Assembly (NCBI GenBank): GCA_038131795.1
Contig: JAYPQE010000003.1
Span: forward strand, 1,674,001 to 1,738,000
DNA from: Eutrophobius brisbanensis
GTDB lineage: Bacteria > Pseudomonadota > Gammaproteobacteria > Eutrophobiales > Eutrophobiaceae
Length of the DNA stretch: 64,000 nucleotides
Direction of reading: 5' to 3'
The notes under the pieces are model-generated. The model saw only the letters and a list, made by a program, of their open reading frames with translations, did not search any database and was not told the origin of the DNA. Shown one piece after another: positions 17,521-26,538 of the stretch; within the stretch, counting starts at the first letter, position 1, and each line of letters begins with the position of its first letter. Both the position numbers and the translations under genes were made by a program.

Positions 17521-19641
17521 TCAGAAACTCCCACTGACAGAAAAGGCAAACCGGAATGAACGGGTACGAATCTGGTCCTCTCGAAACCTGACAGGGGTCA
17601 GGTCCCTGGCGCCTGTATATCTAATCCGGTCACGGGTACTGGTAATGTCCAGGATATTTTCCGCATCAAACCGCAGTTTCAATCCAAACCATCTTGTGGT
17701 TTCAATAAAGGCATTAAACTCCATGTCTTCATCAAGTATGTCCAGCTCATTGGCGCGAAACCTGGGATGTTCACCCCGTTCTCGAATGTCCCAGCCCCAG
17801 GAGACTTTTTCAGCCTGAAAGTCCTGTCGAAAGTTAACAGAAAAGGCATATTTATTTTCAGTGGAGAAAACGAGCGGCATCAGTCTGCCGGGAGGTGTCC
17901 TGTCAGACAAGACCCGTTTCTCTCCGGTAACGGGGTCTGTTACAGAGGAATCCTGCCAACGCCCAAAGATATCCAGCCTGGCACCTGTCAGACCCAACCA
18001 TTGAAGCGGGATAGATGTTTCAATGGTGCCCCCCCACCGTCTGGCATCACCAATATTACCTGTCGCCTCAAAGGTTTCAGATAAAGGTAATAAATCCAGG
18101 GCGTCTGATATCCAGTGATGAAAAACGGTTATCCTGAGGATACTTTCCGGACCAAATCGCCTTTCATGACTGATCTCGGCTACCCAGGTGGTATCAGGCT
18201 TGAGGTTGGGATTTCCCAATGCGACATCATCATCTTCAAATACGTTGCCAGTGATAAAGTCACCAAAATCCAGTTGGGCCACTTCCCTGAAGACACTCAG
18301 GCGGGTCTGTTGTCCCTGATCAGAATTATGGGAAAGCACTGCCTGGGGTTTTAAAAAGGTAAATGAACGCTCAAGCACGGCATCACCCGTCTGTGAAATA
18401 TTGGATATTTCTGCACCCAATCCATAATCCAGTTCAAGGTTGCCTAATGACCAGGTGTCTTTCAGGAGGAAATCACCGCGGGTCTCTTCAACCCTGGAAT
18501 TGGCCCCCGGCACGGAGACCTCTTCATCGCCTGCACCCGTGTCTTCGGTTTGAAAGAGGCCACCATCTAGTATATTGACTGCGCCTTCAAGATTGGCCTG
18601 TATGTTATGGTTAGGGATGCCGGTCCAGTCAAATTCCAGCCTAACAATGCCTTCTGTAGATTTTGAATCTTCATCGGCCTGGCGTAAAAAGGTAGTAGGC
18701 CCTATATTTAATGCCCGCCTTAATATTTCAAAGTTATCTTCCCTTGAATAGATAAAGAGACCAATTAATGTTGCTTGTAAATCCGGCACCAGGTAACGCT
18801 CAATGTCCGTCCCGATTTCAATACCTCGTAATTTCTCATCAGAGCCAATAAACTCTCGGCGAAACGTACCTGGAGGTGGTTGGTCAGTCTCCTCTATCTG
18901 CCTGAGTCCGTCCTGGTCCTGCCAGTTAAACGTAGTATTGAATTTCACCAGGTTTTCGCCAACCGGTGTTGACAGGTTCAGGTTGGCGGCCCCCCTGAAG
19001 CCGTCCAGAAAATAATCATCGATGCGTTTTTCTTCCAGCACATCATTTCCATCAAACCTGTCCTGGAAGGTGTAGTCACCACGGGTGAAATATCGCATCT
19101 CCACCCCGGCGTTGTAATCGATCCCGTTCCAGTTATCTGAGATGGATATCCCGCCTTCGTAAGTAGATTTAAAATCGATGTTATAGCGCCACTTAACGTC
19201 CCATCGGATCGCCGCTTCCGTGTCCTCCTTGAGGACGATATTGGCCACCACCGATTGGCCCTGTAGATCGATGTCCCTGACCTGGCCACGGATCACTTCC
19301 ACCTTTTCAACCAACCCGGCGGGGATCCTTGCCAGAATAACGGAAGGCAGATCCTGTTTGGCGCTGGGCCGTCTATCGTTAATGAGGATATTCCCGGCAG
19401 AGGCCCCCAGTCCCCGCTGGTCTCCACCATCATCCAGGATAAACCCCGGGGTCTGACGTATCATGTCAAAGGCAGTGTTGGGTGCGAAACGTGAATAAAA
19501 TGATGCCGGGTAAACGACGATTTCTTCATTTGCCCCGTCCGTTGATTGTGAGACAGGTTGACCTGTCTGGGCACAAATATGTCCTGTCATACAGAAACTG
19601 ATGATTAAACTAAGAATAATCCTGGATATGCCCATATACAT
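17521..19641 (-). CDS. TonB-dependent receptor-like outer-membrane protein, array copy 5 (first transcribed)
   Basis: A 706-residue paralogue and the promoter-proximal gene of the array. It has a signal peptide ending near HICAQ, NEEIVVYPASFYSRFAPNTA, plug blocks NILINDRRPSAKQDLPSVIL and KVEVIRGQVRDIDLQG, and barrel blocks DVALGNPNLKP, HHWISDALDLLPLS, EATGNIGDARRWG and RWQDSSVTDP, ending in SGSF. The start may be either of two near ATGs (MYM). The 265 bp upstream (19642-19906) are AT-rich and must contain the array promoter. I see no dyad there that I would call an operator. Confidence 0.82.
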   Translation of the reverse strand: MYMGISRIILSLIISFCMTGHICAQTGQPVSQSTDGANEEIVVYPASFYSRFAPNTAFDMIRQTPGFILDDGGDQRGLGASAGNILINDRRPSAKQDLPSVILARIPAGLVEKVEVIRGQVRDIDLQGQSVVANIVLKEDTEAAIRWDVKWRYNIDFKSTYEGGISISDNWNGIDYNAGVEMRYFTRGDYTFQDRFDGNDVLEEKRIDDYFLDGFRGAANLNLSTPVGENLVKFNTTFNWQDQDGLRQIEETDQPPPGTFRREFIGSDEKLRGIEIGTDIERYLVPDLQATLIGLFIYSREDNFEILRRALNIGPTTFLRQADEDSKSTEGIVRLEFDWTGIPNHNIQANLEGAVNILDGGLFQTEDTGAGDEEVSVPGANSRVEETRGDFLLKDTWSLGNLELDYGLGAEISNISQTGDAVLERSFTFLKPQAVLSHNSDQGQQTRLSVFREVAQLDFGDFITGNVFEDDDVALGNPNLKPDTTWVAEISHERRFGPESILRITVFHHWISDALDLLPLSETFEATGNIGDARRWGGTIETSIPLQWLGLTGARLDIFGRWQDSSVTDPVTGEKRVLSDRTPPGRLMPLVFSTENKYAFSVNFRQDFQAEKVSWGWDIRERGEHPRFRANELDILDEDMEFNAFIETTRWFGLKLRFDAENILDITSTRDRIRYTGARDLTPVRFREDQIRTRSFRFAFSVSGSF

Positions 19642-19906
19642 ATAATTAAAATCCCCAATGGTTTACGTACGACAAACTTGCCACCCAACTCTTATAGTTT
19701 TTAATGACAGGAAAAAAAACAACGGAAGTTTACCATCTAACATCAAAGGCATATATGTCTATGTTGCTAATGAATAAAGGAAAATTATCGATTTTCATCT
19801 TTACACATAGTTGAAATAGCAAAATCAGGAACGAATGGGTACAAATATGAAAATAATTTGAAAAAATCGCAATAAAACAGAGTTTCAGTCTTAGCGTGGG
19901 GGACGT

Positions 19907-21616
19907 TTATGGCACTCCATGCTTGAGACTTCTTACATAATAAATAATATTCCAAATATCCATTTCAGAGATCTCATTGGCTAACGGCGGCATATCAAGG
20001 CTGGGGATGCCTCTGGCAATCCACCAGTACACTTCTCCATCAGTATGCACATCCATATGCGCAGATGCCAGATCAGGGATCCTGCCGCGATTATCTATGG
20101 CCCAGACACCATCTCCAGCACCGGTTTCTCCATGGCACTCACTACAATGCTCAATAAATTTAAATTCACCCTGATTGATGGTATCAGCGGAATATGCTTG
20201 AGGGTTTTTCCAGTAAGTGGATGGATAAGTTTTAACCAGGATAACAGACATTACCATATAACTTCCAAACACAAACCCTGCCAGACCTGTCAGGATCAAA
20301 GGCGAAGAAATATGCTTTTTTGAAAACCCTCTTCTGGCGATCCAGGTATAGAGCAAGACCAAACCCAGACCTACGAAAAAGGTAATGGCATTAGATGTAT
20401 TATATGAAATTGCAGAAAAACTTAAGTAGGTACGTATATCTTCAATCAATGGTTGTGAGGGCAGAAGAAATGACTGGGTACATGTCAATGCTGAACCACC
20501 TGCCATAAGTATATTCAGATCCAGTTGCCAATTACCGGGGGCCGATATTGTTGCTTCACCCTGAAAACTGTTTTGGCTGACCTGGATAGCTTCACCTGTA
20601 TATGTACTTATTTCAGCATCCAGTAGGGAAAGATCAAATCCTATATTTATGGGCTGCAATTGCATGAGTTGCTCTGGCAGAAATACCTCAAAGCGAATAT
20701 CAATGGTACTACCGGCAACAGGCTGCATATCAATTCGTATATCCTGCCCGACAACGGATAACTGCCATGACTGTGGATTTATAAAAGGCGCAACATTGGG
20801 CGGTTCGACCCTGGTGAGGGCACCTGAACAAATTATGATCAACACAAGGAAGACACTTTTAAACCCATTTATTAGTGGGCCTCTGGTGTTCAATGTCGGT
20901 TTGCCATCCTCATCCACCCTCAAATACAAAGACTTTAACCGAACAATTTCAAACAATATAAAAAGAATTAATATGCCAACCAGGTATAGCTTAATTTGCA
21001 GGTACCCGCCATACAGGGTGAAATCTGTTACCGCCAGATCATGGACATTGCCCGTCATTAATATGGCCCCTGATATCAGCAGTATCATCAACAGTATCAG
21101 TGTGATTTGGAAAAAATGGTATTTCAGTTGATTTGAAAAAGACTCAACCGAATGACTACCCACTATTCGGCTTGCCAACAATACTAACAAACCACCTGAC
21201 CAGATTGAGATTGAAATAATATGAACAGTTAATCCCAGGAACGGATATATGCCAGAATTAAATCCGGATTGTGAAGAATATGCGTGGACTATGATTATCA
21301 ACAGGCCAAGCAGTGCTGGCAATGCAACGGACATTTTCTCAGTCATCCAGTCCGACCGGTTTACTGCAACTATAATCACAGCAGCTAATATACAATTTAA
21401 TGCTTCAAATCCCGGTCCTGTGGCGGCGATTACAACTTCTTCCAGTATCAACGAAAGTAAATATATTCCGGCGCAACTCAATAGTGGAATTTTCAGCTTT
21501 GACTTTATGAAACCGGTTAAACCGGGTCCATTGCCAACCAGAGAATATAGCCAGGCAAACAGCAAGGGGCCAGTCATGAATATCAGGCCCAGTATCTTTA
21601 ATGTGGCAATCAACAT
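19907..21616 (-). CDS. CopD-like multi-pass membrane protein fused to a C-terminal cytochrome c domain
   Basis: A 569-residue inner-membrane protein. The first half (about residues 1-275) has eight or so membrane segments and resembles CopD/PcoD copper-resistance proteins. A periplasmic beta-rich region follows (about 280-385), then two more membrane segments (about 405-450). The C-terminal ~95 residues form a small cytochrome c domain with CSECHGETGAGDG (CxxCH haem site near residue 488) and a distal-Met candidate in SLDMPPLAN. Copper import or delivery coupled to a redox centre is a reasonable inference. It is followed after 50 bp upstream by a small membrane protein on the same strand and faces a cupredoxin gene, which supports a copper or respiratory-chain role. 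Confidence 0.78.
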   Translation of the reverse strand: MLIATLKILGLIFMTGPLLFAWLYSLVGNGPGLTGFIKSKLKIPLLSCAGIYLLSLILEEVVIAATGPGFEALNCILAAVIIVAVNRSDWMTEKMSVALPALLGLLIIIVHAYSSQSGFNSGIYPFLGLTVHIISISIWSGGLLVLLASRIVGSHSVESFSNQLKYHFFQITLILLMILLISGAILMTGNVHDLAVTDFTLYGGYLQIKLYLVGILILFILFEIVRLKSLYLRVDEDGKPTLNTRGPLINGFKSVFLVLIIICSGALTRVEPPNVAPFINPQSWQLSVVGQDIRIDMQPVAGSTIDIRFEVFLPEQLMQLQPINIGFDLSLLDAEISTYTGEAIQVSQNSFQGEATISAPGNWQLDLNILMAGGSALTCTQSFLLPSQPLIEDIRTYLSFSAISYNTSNAITFFVGLGLVLLYTWIARRGFSKKHISSPLILTGLAGFVFGSYMVMSVILVKTYPSTYWKNPQAYSADTINQGEFKFIEHCSECHGETGAGDGVWAIDNRGRIPDLASAHMDVHTDGEVYWWIARGIPSLDMPPLANEISEMDIWNIIYYVRSLKHGVP

Positions 21617-21667
21617 GGTCAGTGTCTAGATATGAATTAATAGCAACATGAGTTTTGTAATTAAATA

Positions 21668-21946
21668 CTAACCCTGAGATTTGCGCTTTTTGTCTCGAAT
21701 TTGAATTGTCCCCACCAGGATCACACCCATGAGCAATACCCCCGAACCCAGAATAGTGACAGGAGCTAATGCTTCATTTTGTCCGCCATAATCCAGGGTC
21801 CCATCATAGATGACCGGTGGATTTGCTGATTCAGCTATGCTATCAGCGTACGGATTACCCAGATCACCATCAATTCCATGAACCTGTTGCAGGCCCATCA
21901 GTCCAATAATAATGACATGTGAAAATATATTTAGAATGCGATACAT
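21668..21946 (-). CDS. small exported membrane protein, unknown function
   Basis: A 92-residue protein with an N-terminal signal sequence (to about residue 24, MGLQQVHG), a short polar region rich in Asp, Asn and Gly, and a C-terminal membrane helix (APVTILGSGVLLMGVILVGT) followed by a basic tail. I do not recognise a family. It is co-directional with, and 51 bp upstream of, the CopD-cytochrome gene and probably shares its promoter, so it may be a subunit or assembly partner of that protein. Confidence 0.6.
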   Translation of the reverse strand: MYRILNIFSHVIIIGLMGLQQVHGIDGDLGNPYADSIAESANPPVIYDGTLDYGGQNEALAPVTILGSGVLLMGVILVGTIQIRDKKRKSQG

Positions 21947-22064
21947 ATATGTAATCAGCTATTATCTGCAATAATTAACAGTATCTGGCAACCAATTTAG
22001 GGTGATGATAAACTGATTTTATACCAATATTAAACCTGTGAGTGTAATTTTGGCCGTGATTAAA

Positions 22065-22493
22065 ATGAAACATACGATATTTACCAAACTGACAACAACT
22101 ATAGCTATAACATCCCTGCTTTTCGCTGGAGTCATCCAGGTAAAGGCGACTGATGGTGATCCTATTATGGATCTGGGAATATTCAGCTGGATTAAATATC
22201 AGCAAAAAACATTTTTTACTGACATTGTAGAAATTACCCTGCAAGACGGTAAGTTCAGCCATCCCGAGATGGACGTCAGTGTCTATCAACCAATCATCAT
22301 TGAAAACAAGACCCAGGATAATCACAGGATCGTTTTTGTGCCCGGCCTTAAAAATAAAATGGACTTTGCCTATACCGGCCCCGTCGTCAAACCTGAAGAG
22401 CGGTGGGGTTTGGAGATACATACATTTGGGGATTATCCCTATCAGTGTACTTTGCACCCACAAGAACGTGGTGTATTCAAAGTAACGCTCTAA
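22065..22493 (+). CDS. exported cupredoxin-domain protein
   Basis: About 142 residues from the second ATG, which begins MKHTIFTKL and gives a clean signal peptide ending near VKATDG; an in-frame ATG nine codons earlier is less likely. The mature domain has the beta-sandwich pattern of small blue-copper proteins: a His in TQDNHRIVFVPG and, near the C-terminus, YPYQCTLHPQERGVFKV, which supplies Cys and a second His. The fourth, axial ligand (usually Met) would fall at a Gln or Glu, so the copper site may be weak or of a different type. It is the only rightward gene in this cluster and is divergent from the CopD fusion side. A periplasmic copper carrier or electron shuttle is the likely role. 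Confidence 0.75.
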   Translation: MKHTIFTKLTTTIAITSLLFAGVIQVKATDGDPIMDLGIFSWIKYQQKTFFTDIVEITLQDGKFSHPEMDVSVYQPIIIENKTQDNHRIVFVPGLKNKMDFAYTGPVVKPEERWGLEIHTFGDYPYQCTLHPQERGVFKVTL

Positions 22494-22505
22494 ACCTAAT
22501 TAGAA

Positions 22506-23498
22506 TTATTTTTTGGTTGAAGTGGGTCTTATATCCGCACCCAGCAACAACATCCCGAAAAGTCCCACCGATCCCGTCACCAGAAATACAAAACTCATGT
22601 CACGGCGATATTGTCCAGAGGGATTATCGCTTTCTATAAAATCAAGACCCGAACGGAGATCGGCAATTAAGGTATCGGTATCCCCCTCTGAATAATATTT
22701 ACCCTGTGATTCACTGGCGATGAACTTGAGCACATCATCTCTGAGTTGTATAAATACCGTCTCACCATCCATTTCAATATGCTGATTGGTACAAACATCT
22801 CGTTCCACCGCAATGATTGGTGTTTCGGAGGGGTTCCCTATCCCCACGGTAGATACACTGATGCCAGAACTGCGCAACTTTTCCAGTGGCTCTGCAAAAC
22901 GCCTGCGATATGCCCCGGACACATAACCATCACTTAGCAAAATAACCTGTTCAACATTTCCGTAAATCTCAGGTAAACGAACTTTCTTATCGGCAACAAC
23001 TTCAAGTGAGTTTGCCAGCTCGGTTTTGGTGGCTTCAAATGTCATGCCGATATGTATACCTTCATCAATAACTTCATTAAGGTATTGAAAATCTGTGGTC
23101 ATCTGGGTAACTGGAAATGCAAATCGATCAAAAATCACGATCCCAAACCGGCCCTCGGGGATGTCTTCCAGGACTTTTCGCATCACGACTTTAGAACGCC
23201 CCAGAAAGGTCAGATCGCCACAGGTTTGTCGAGCATCCATACTTCTGGAAACATCCACCAGGAACAAAAAATCTCCCGACCTGTTAGATTCTGTATAAGG
23301 CCTGGCTGCAACGGCAATGATAGAAGTTAAAAATGTGAATACAAAAATATATTTCATCATGAAATAGAGTTTCACTGGCGCGTTGGCCTTATAAACTCTG
23401 GCAAAATCCTGTGCGCGGTTTTTACTTCGCCTTAACAAAAAAAAGACAGGTATCAAAAATACCAGCAGTAACAATATCTTTGTATATTCAAAATACAT
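22506..23498 (-). CDS. VWA-domain membrane protein, BatA/BatB or MxaC/MxaL type
   Basis: About 330 residues from the ATG that reads MYFEYTKILLLLVFL; starting further upstream would overlap the preceding gene. There is an N-terminal membrane helix, a short basic linker (RRSKNRA), a second helix near residue 50, then a von Willebrand A domain with the metal-site motif DVSRSMDAR, LLSDGYVSG and a C-terminal membrane helix (FLVTGSVGLFGMLLLGA). Such proteins occur in pairs in Bat operons and, as MxaC and MxaL, in methanol dehydrogenase operons, where they assist calcium insertion or assembly. It follows the next VWA gene with a 13-bp gap. Confidence 0.8.
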   Translation of the reverse strand: MYFEYTKILLLLVFLIPVFFLLRRSKNRAQDFARVYKANAPVKLYFMMKYIFVFTFLTSIIAVAARPYTESNRSGDFLFLVDVSRSMDARQTCGDLTFLGRSKVVMRKVLEDIPEGRFGIVIFDRFAFPVTQMTTDFQYLNEVIDEGIHIGMTFEATKTELANSLEVVADKKVRLPEIYGNVEQVILLSDGYVSGAYRRRFAEPLEKLRSSGISVSTVGIGNPSETPIIAVERDVCTNQHIEMDGETVFIQLRDDVLKFIASESQGKYYSEGDTDTLIADLRSGLDFIESDNPSGQYRRDMSFVFLVTGSVGLFGMLLLGADIRPTSTKK

Positions 23499-23511
23499 AA
23501 TAAATCTAATT

Positions 23512-24564
23512 CTACTGACTGGAAATCCATGACTGGTGAAACAGGGTTTCATTAAAGACAACGGCAATCAAACCAATAATTGAAATCATCAATGCAATCA
23601 GCCATCTAAGGTCTGTGGTATATTCCTGCTCTTCATTTGTGTAACGGGGAGATTCCTCCAGCTCTGACACCAGGTCATATGCCTCCTGCATTTCCTCTTC
23701 TGACTCCACATGAAAAATCTTGAAGCCTGTATCACCGGAAAATTCTGCGGACAACTTTTCTACAATAATTTCAGAAATTCCAACACCAATGGTATACAAC
23801 CTGATACCTGCAGCGCGGGTAATCCTGATGGCCAGCCCCATGTTTTCAAGCTCGTCTTCTGCATCAGATATCAGGATAATTGCCCCCCCTTCTCCGGCAG
23901 ATTGTCTGGCAATAACATCCCTGGACATTCTTAATGCTTCATCGATATTCGTCAGAGAGGAGAACCGTTGTAATTGTGACGTCTCACCGGGGCCAATTGT
24001 TTCTTCCAGGACTTCTATAAATTTATCGTTCGTTTCTGTGGTCGGCCATCTGGCAAGAAATGGTTCCGTACTGAACAGAATCAGGCCGATACGAGAACCT
24101 TTAAACCTCTCCAGAAAATTATAAAAAGTCTGCCGGGCCGATTCATATCGGGTGGGTTCTTCTGACTGGGCATCTGTCACAGGCTGGTTAGCACCATATC
24201 GCTCGAACCGTTCTTCCCTGTCGGGAATTTCCAGTGGTTGCCCCATGGACCGGGAAATGTCTATAGCGATCATGAGGTTTTTCTGGGAAGACTGTTCGCC
24301 CCCTGCCAGTACCGGTACCGCTGAGTGTAACATGGGACCAGACCATATTATTCCCAGAAGTAATACCACAAGAAGCCACAACATTACCTTAACCAGATGT
24401 CGGTATTTTCCTTTTACACATCCGCTGTGCTTTAAGAATTCCAGATCAGTCAGGGCAATGACAGAGCGGTTTCGCTTTTGACGTAATTCCCATGCCAGTA
24501 CCAGGATAAAAGGCAAAACCAGCAATGCTAGAGAAAGAGACAAAAAACTAATTGAAGAATTCAT
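23512..24564 (-). CDS. VWA-domain membrane protein, second of a pair
   Basis: A 350-residue protein with the same plan as its neighbour: N-terminal helix (SLALLVLPFILVLAWEL), second helix near residue 65, a VWA domain with MIDAS motif DISRSMGQ and IILISDAEDE, and a C-terminal helix (LIALMISIIGLIAVVF). An insertion rich in charged residues (EREERFERYGANQP-like) follows the MIDAS motif. It lies between the BatD/MxaA-like gene (18 bp upstream) and the other VWA gene. In Bat and Mxa systems two VWA proteins act together; here that is inferred from order and similarity. Confidence 0.82.
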   Translation of the reverse strand: MNSSISFLSLSLALLVLPFILVLAWELRQKRNRSVIALTDLEFLKHSGCVKGKYRHLVKVMLWLLVVLLLGIIWSGPMLHSAVPVLAGGEQSSQKNLMIAIDISRSMGQPLEIPDREERFERYGANQPVTDAQSEEPTRYESARQTFYNFLERFKGSRIGLILFSTEPFLARWPTTETNDKFIEVLEETIGPGETSQLQRFSSLTNIDEALRMSRDVIARQSAGEGGAIILISDAEDELENMGLAIRITRAAGIRLYTIGVGISEIIVEKLSAEFSGDTGFKIFHVESEEEMQEAYDLVSELEESPRYTNEEQEYTTDLRWLIALMISIIGLIAVVFNETLFHQSWISSQ

Positions 24565-24582
24565 GGAGCAAACATTTACCAG

Positions 24583-26301
24583 TTAAAAACCTTCAAGGAT
24601 AAAATAGTCCTTGTCATCTTTACCTTCTTCAAGCTCTGCAAATTCTTCGGGCATTTCCATTTGCATGAATTGCTCCAGATCCATAAGGGTTTGTTGTAAT
24701 ACATCACCTGTCCCTTCTGACTCTTCACCTTCCTGCAGTAAATCTGCAATGGTTTCTGCATAGGCATTACGCCTTTTTTGTATGAGCTCGAGGTTTCTAC
24801 GGATGTCCATATCGGCCGGGTCAATTCTTACCGCAGACTTTAATGCCGTTTCACCAAGTGTCATAAAACGGATACCGTCCCTGATCATGGCTAATAGCAG
24901 AAATGGATCTTCCATAGCTAATGAATGTAAAAGTGCATCCAGGAATACCCGCTGTTCCTGAAACATGACTTCAAGTAAGGCCTCCTGTTGATAAATATCC
25001 TGCCCCACCAGTTCAGGTGTGGCGGAGAATGTACCTGCATTATATAAAGCAGCTGCCTTGACTCTGGTCGCCGTTGCAGCGTCAGCAAATTCAGTGATTG
25101 CTTCATACTTATCTTCAATACTCACATCTTCTGCGACAAGGTCAACAATCCGGTTGTATTCTCTGACCTCAGCTGATCCCCAACTACTGGAATTAAAGGA
25201 CAGGGAAGTAACAAGTATGGCAATGATTAATACTACTGAACAAAATGATGTCAGGACAGGTTGGCCAGCGAGGCGCGCAGGCCAGGACGGCAATATTTCT
25301 ATCTTGAGTTTTTCTTCTTCTACTAACTGGGAAAATAATCCATCAAGCATAGATGTAATTTGATCAATCAAACTATTATCAGGCTCTTTTTCAAAATAGC
25401 CCTGATTGAAAATTTCCCTGACCTTATTAACAATTTCGTCCCAATCTGAATCAGTTGTATGCTTTCCCGACCAGAATTCAGCCGGGTTCATTTCCAACTT
25501 GTACATTATGAGATCGGTAAAGATCAGTTCACATTGCAACATATATTCTCTGGGTTTATGACTACCAGATTTAATATACTGAAATTCATTCCAGAGCCGT
25601 TCCGGTTCAGATAATGTCTCGACTCTTCGAACTCGACCGAACAACCATAGTAGCCAGATAGCGAGTCCCGTTAATACCACGCCGGCCAACCCGAGAATGC
25701 TACTTCTTAAACCTACCGGGTCGATAATTTTTCCCTTAACAGGTAGTAATGGAATCCTGGAGACGTTCTGGGGATAAAATTCTCCCACATGGATCTGTGG
25801 TGAGGAAATACGATAGGATTGCAGCTCGCCCGTGTCCTGTTCCTCATCGGTAAAATAGACTGTCGGCGGAGAAAGTGTATAGCTTTGGGCGGGGTCCACA
25901 TCCACAGCCTGGAGGGTAAATTCCAGGTTGTATTCAGATATATTCCCTGCAAACCGCCTGATATTTTCTGTTACACCTACCCTGTTTAACGGGAAAAATC
26001 CGATACCGCCTTTAAAGGTTTCGGTATCAGGACTAATCCTGTTGTTTCGCCAAAGCAGGCGTATCCGATAGCGAACGACATCACCGATCAGCAGACTGTC
26101 CTTATCTAAATCCACCCAGCCACGGATCAGCTCATCCTCCCTTAAGTTGCTCTGTGATATTTCAGAAAATGGATACCAGCTTTCCGGCGCCCCCCTGAGT
26201 GATGAAATTATCATGACTGCACACAGGATAATCAGAAGTGAGATCAAAACCAGTGACGATAACATCGCCCGGCTCTTCATTAACCGCTGAATTTCTGTCA
26301 C
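24583..26301 (-). CDS. BatD/MxaA-like membrane protein with MxaK-like C-terminal region
   Basis: A 572-residue protein that appears to start with GTG only two bases after a run of seven G; an ATG seven codons later is an alternative. Residues about 15-35 form a membrane helix; about 40-185 is a beta-rich periplasmic region typical of BatD/MxaA; a helix lies near 205-225 (LAGVVLTGLAIWLLWLFG). A cytoplasmic stretch follows to about 330, then another helix (TSFCSVVLIIAILVTSL) and a helical, repeat-like tail with KAAALYNAGTF and AVRIDPADMDIRRNLELIQ, as in MxaK or BatC-like proteins, ending in a very acidic segment. This looks like two accessory functions in one chain. It is first in the leftward three-gene set. 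Confidence 0.68.
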   Translation of the reverse strand: MTEIQRLMKSRAMLSSLVLISLLIILCAVMIISSLRGAPESWYPFSEISQSNLREDELIRGWVDLDKDSLLIGDVVRYRIRLLWRNNRISPDTETFKGGIGFFPLNRVGVTENIRRFAGNISEYNLEFTLQAVDVDPAQSYTLSPPTVYFTDEEQDTGELQSYRISSPQIHVGEFYPQNVSRIPLLPVKGKIIDPVGLRSSILGLAGVVLTGLAIWLLWLFGRVRRVETLSEPERLWNEFQYIKSGSHKPREYMLQCELIFTDLIMYKLEMNPAEFWSGKHTTDSDWDEIVNKVREIFNQGYFEKEPDNSLIDQITSMLDGLFSQLVEEEKLKIEILPSWPARLAGQPVLTSFCSVVLIIAILVTSLSFNSSSWGSAEVREYNRIVDLVAEDVSIEDKYEAITEFADAATATRVKAAALYNAGTFSATPELVGQDIYQQEALLEVMFQEQRVFLDALLHSLAMEDPFLLLAMIRDGIRFMTLGETALKSAVRIDPADMDIRRNLELIQKRRNAYAETIADLLQEGEESEGTGDVLQQTLMDLEQFMQMEMPEEFAELEEGKDDKDYFILEGF

Positions 26302-26481
26302 ATCCCCCCCAATGTTCCACTGGAATTAGAGTCTATACATCTGTCATTGTAAACAAATACAAATACCAGATTATATGGGATGAATTCATGCACGTGTACC
26401 ATCAAGTCGTCCTAGTATTCTATCAGTAGCGAGTTGACTTATTTCAAGAGTAAAAAATGTATTACCAATCCAGCAAAAGTG

Positions 26482-26514
26482 ATACCCATTACCTGGGTCT
26501 CAGGTAATGGGTAT
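26482..26514 (-). terminator. perfect 14-bp hairpin after amidohydrolase A
   Basis: ATACCCATTACCTG at 26482-26495 pairs exactly with 26501-26514 around a five-base loop. It lies between the stop of the leftward amidohydrolase gene (26539) and the start of the next leftward gene (26301). A short T-rich stretch (CACTTTTG on the minus strand) follows, so it is probably a terminator for the amidohydrolase transcript. Confidence 0.6.
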
Positions 26515-26538
26515 TGTGATGAGTAGTTACTCAGACTG

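Noticed and set aside
21975..22463. 162-codon leftward frame overlapping the cupredoxin gene
   Set aside because: The sense strand encodes a clear signal peptide and copper motif; the antisense frame has no recognisable features.
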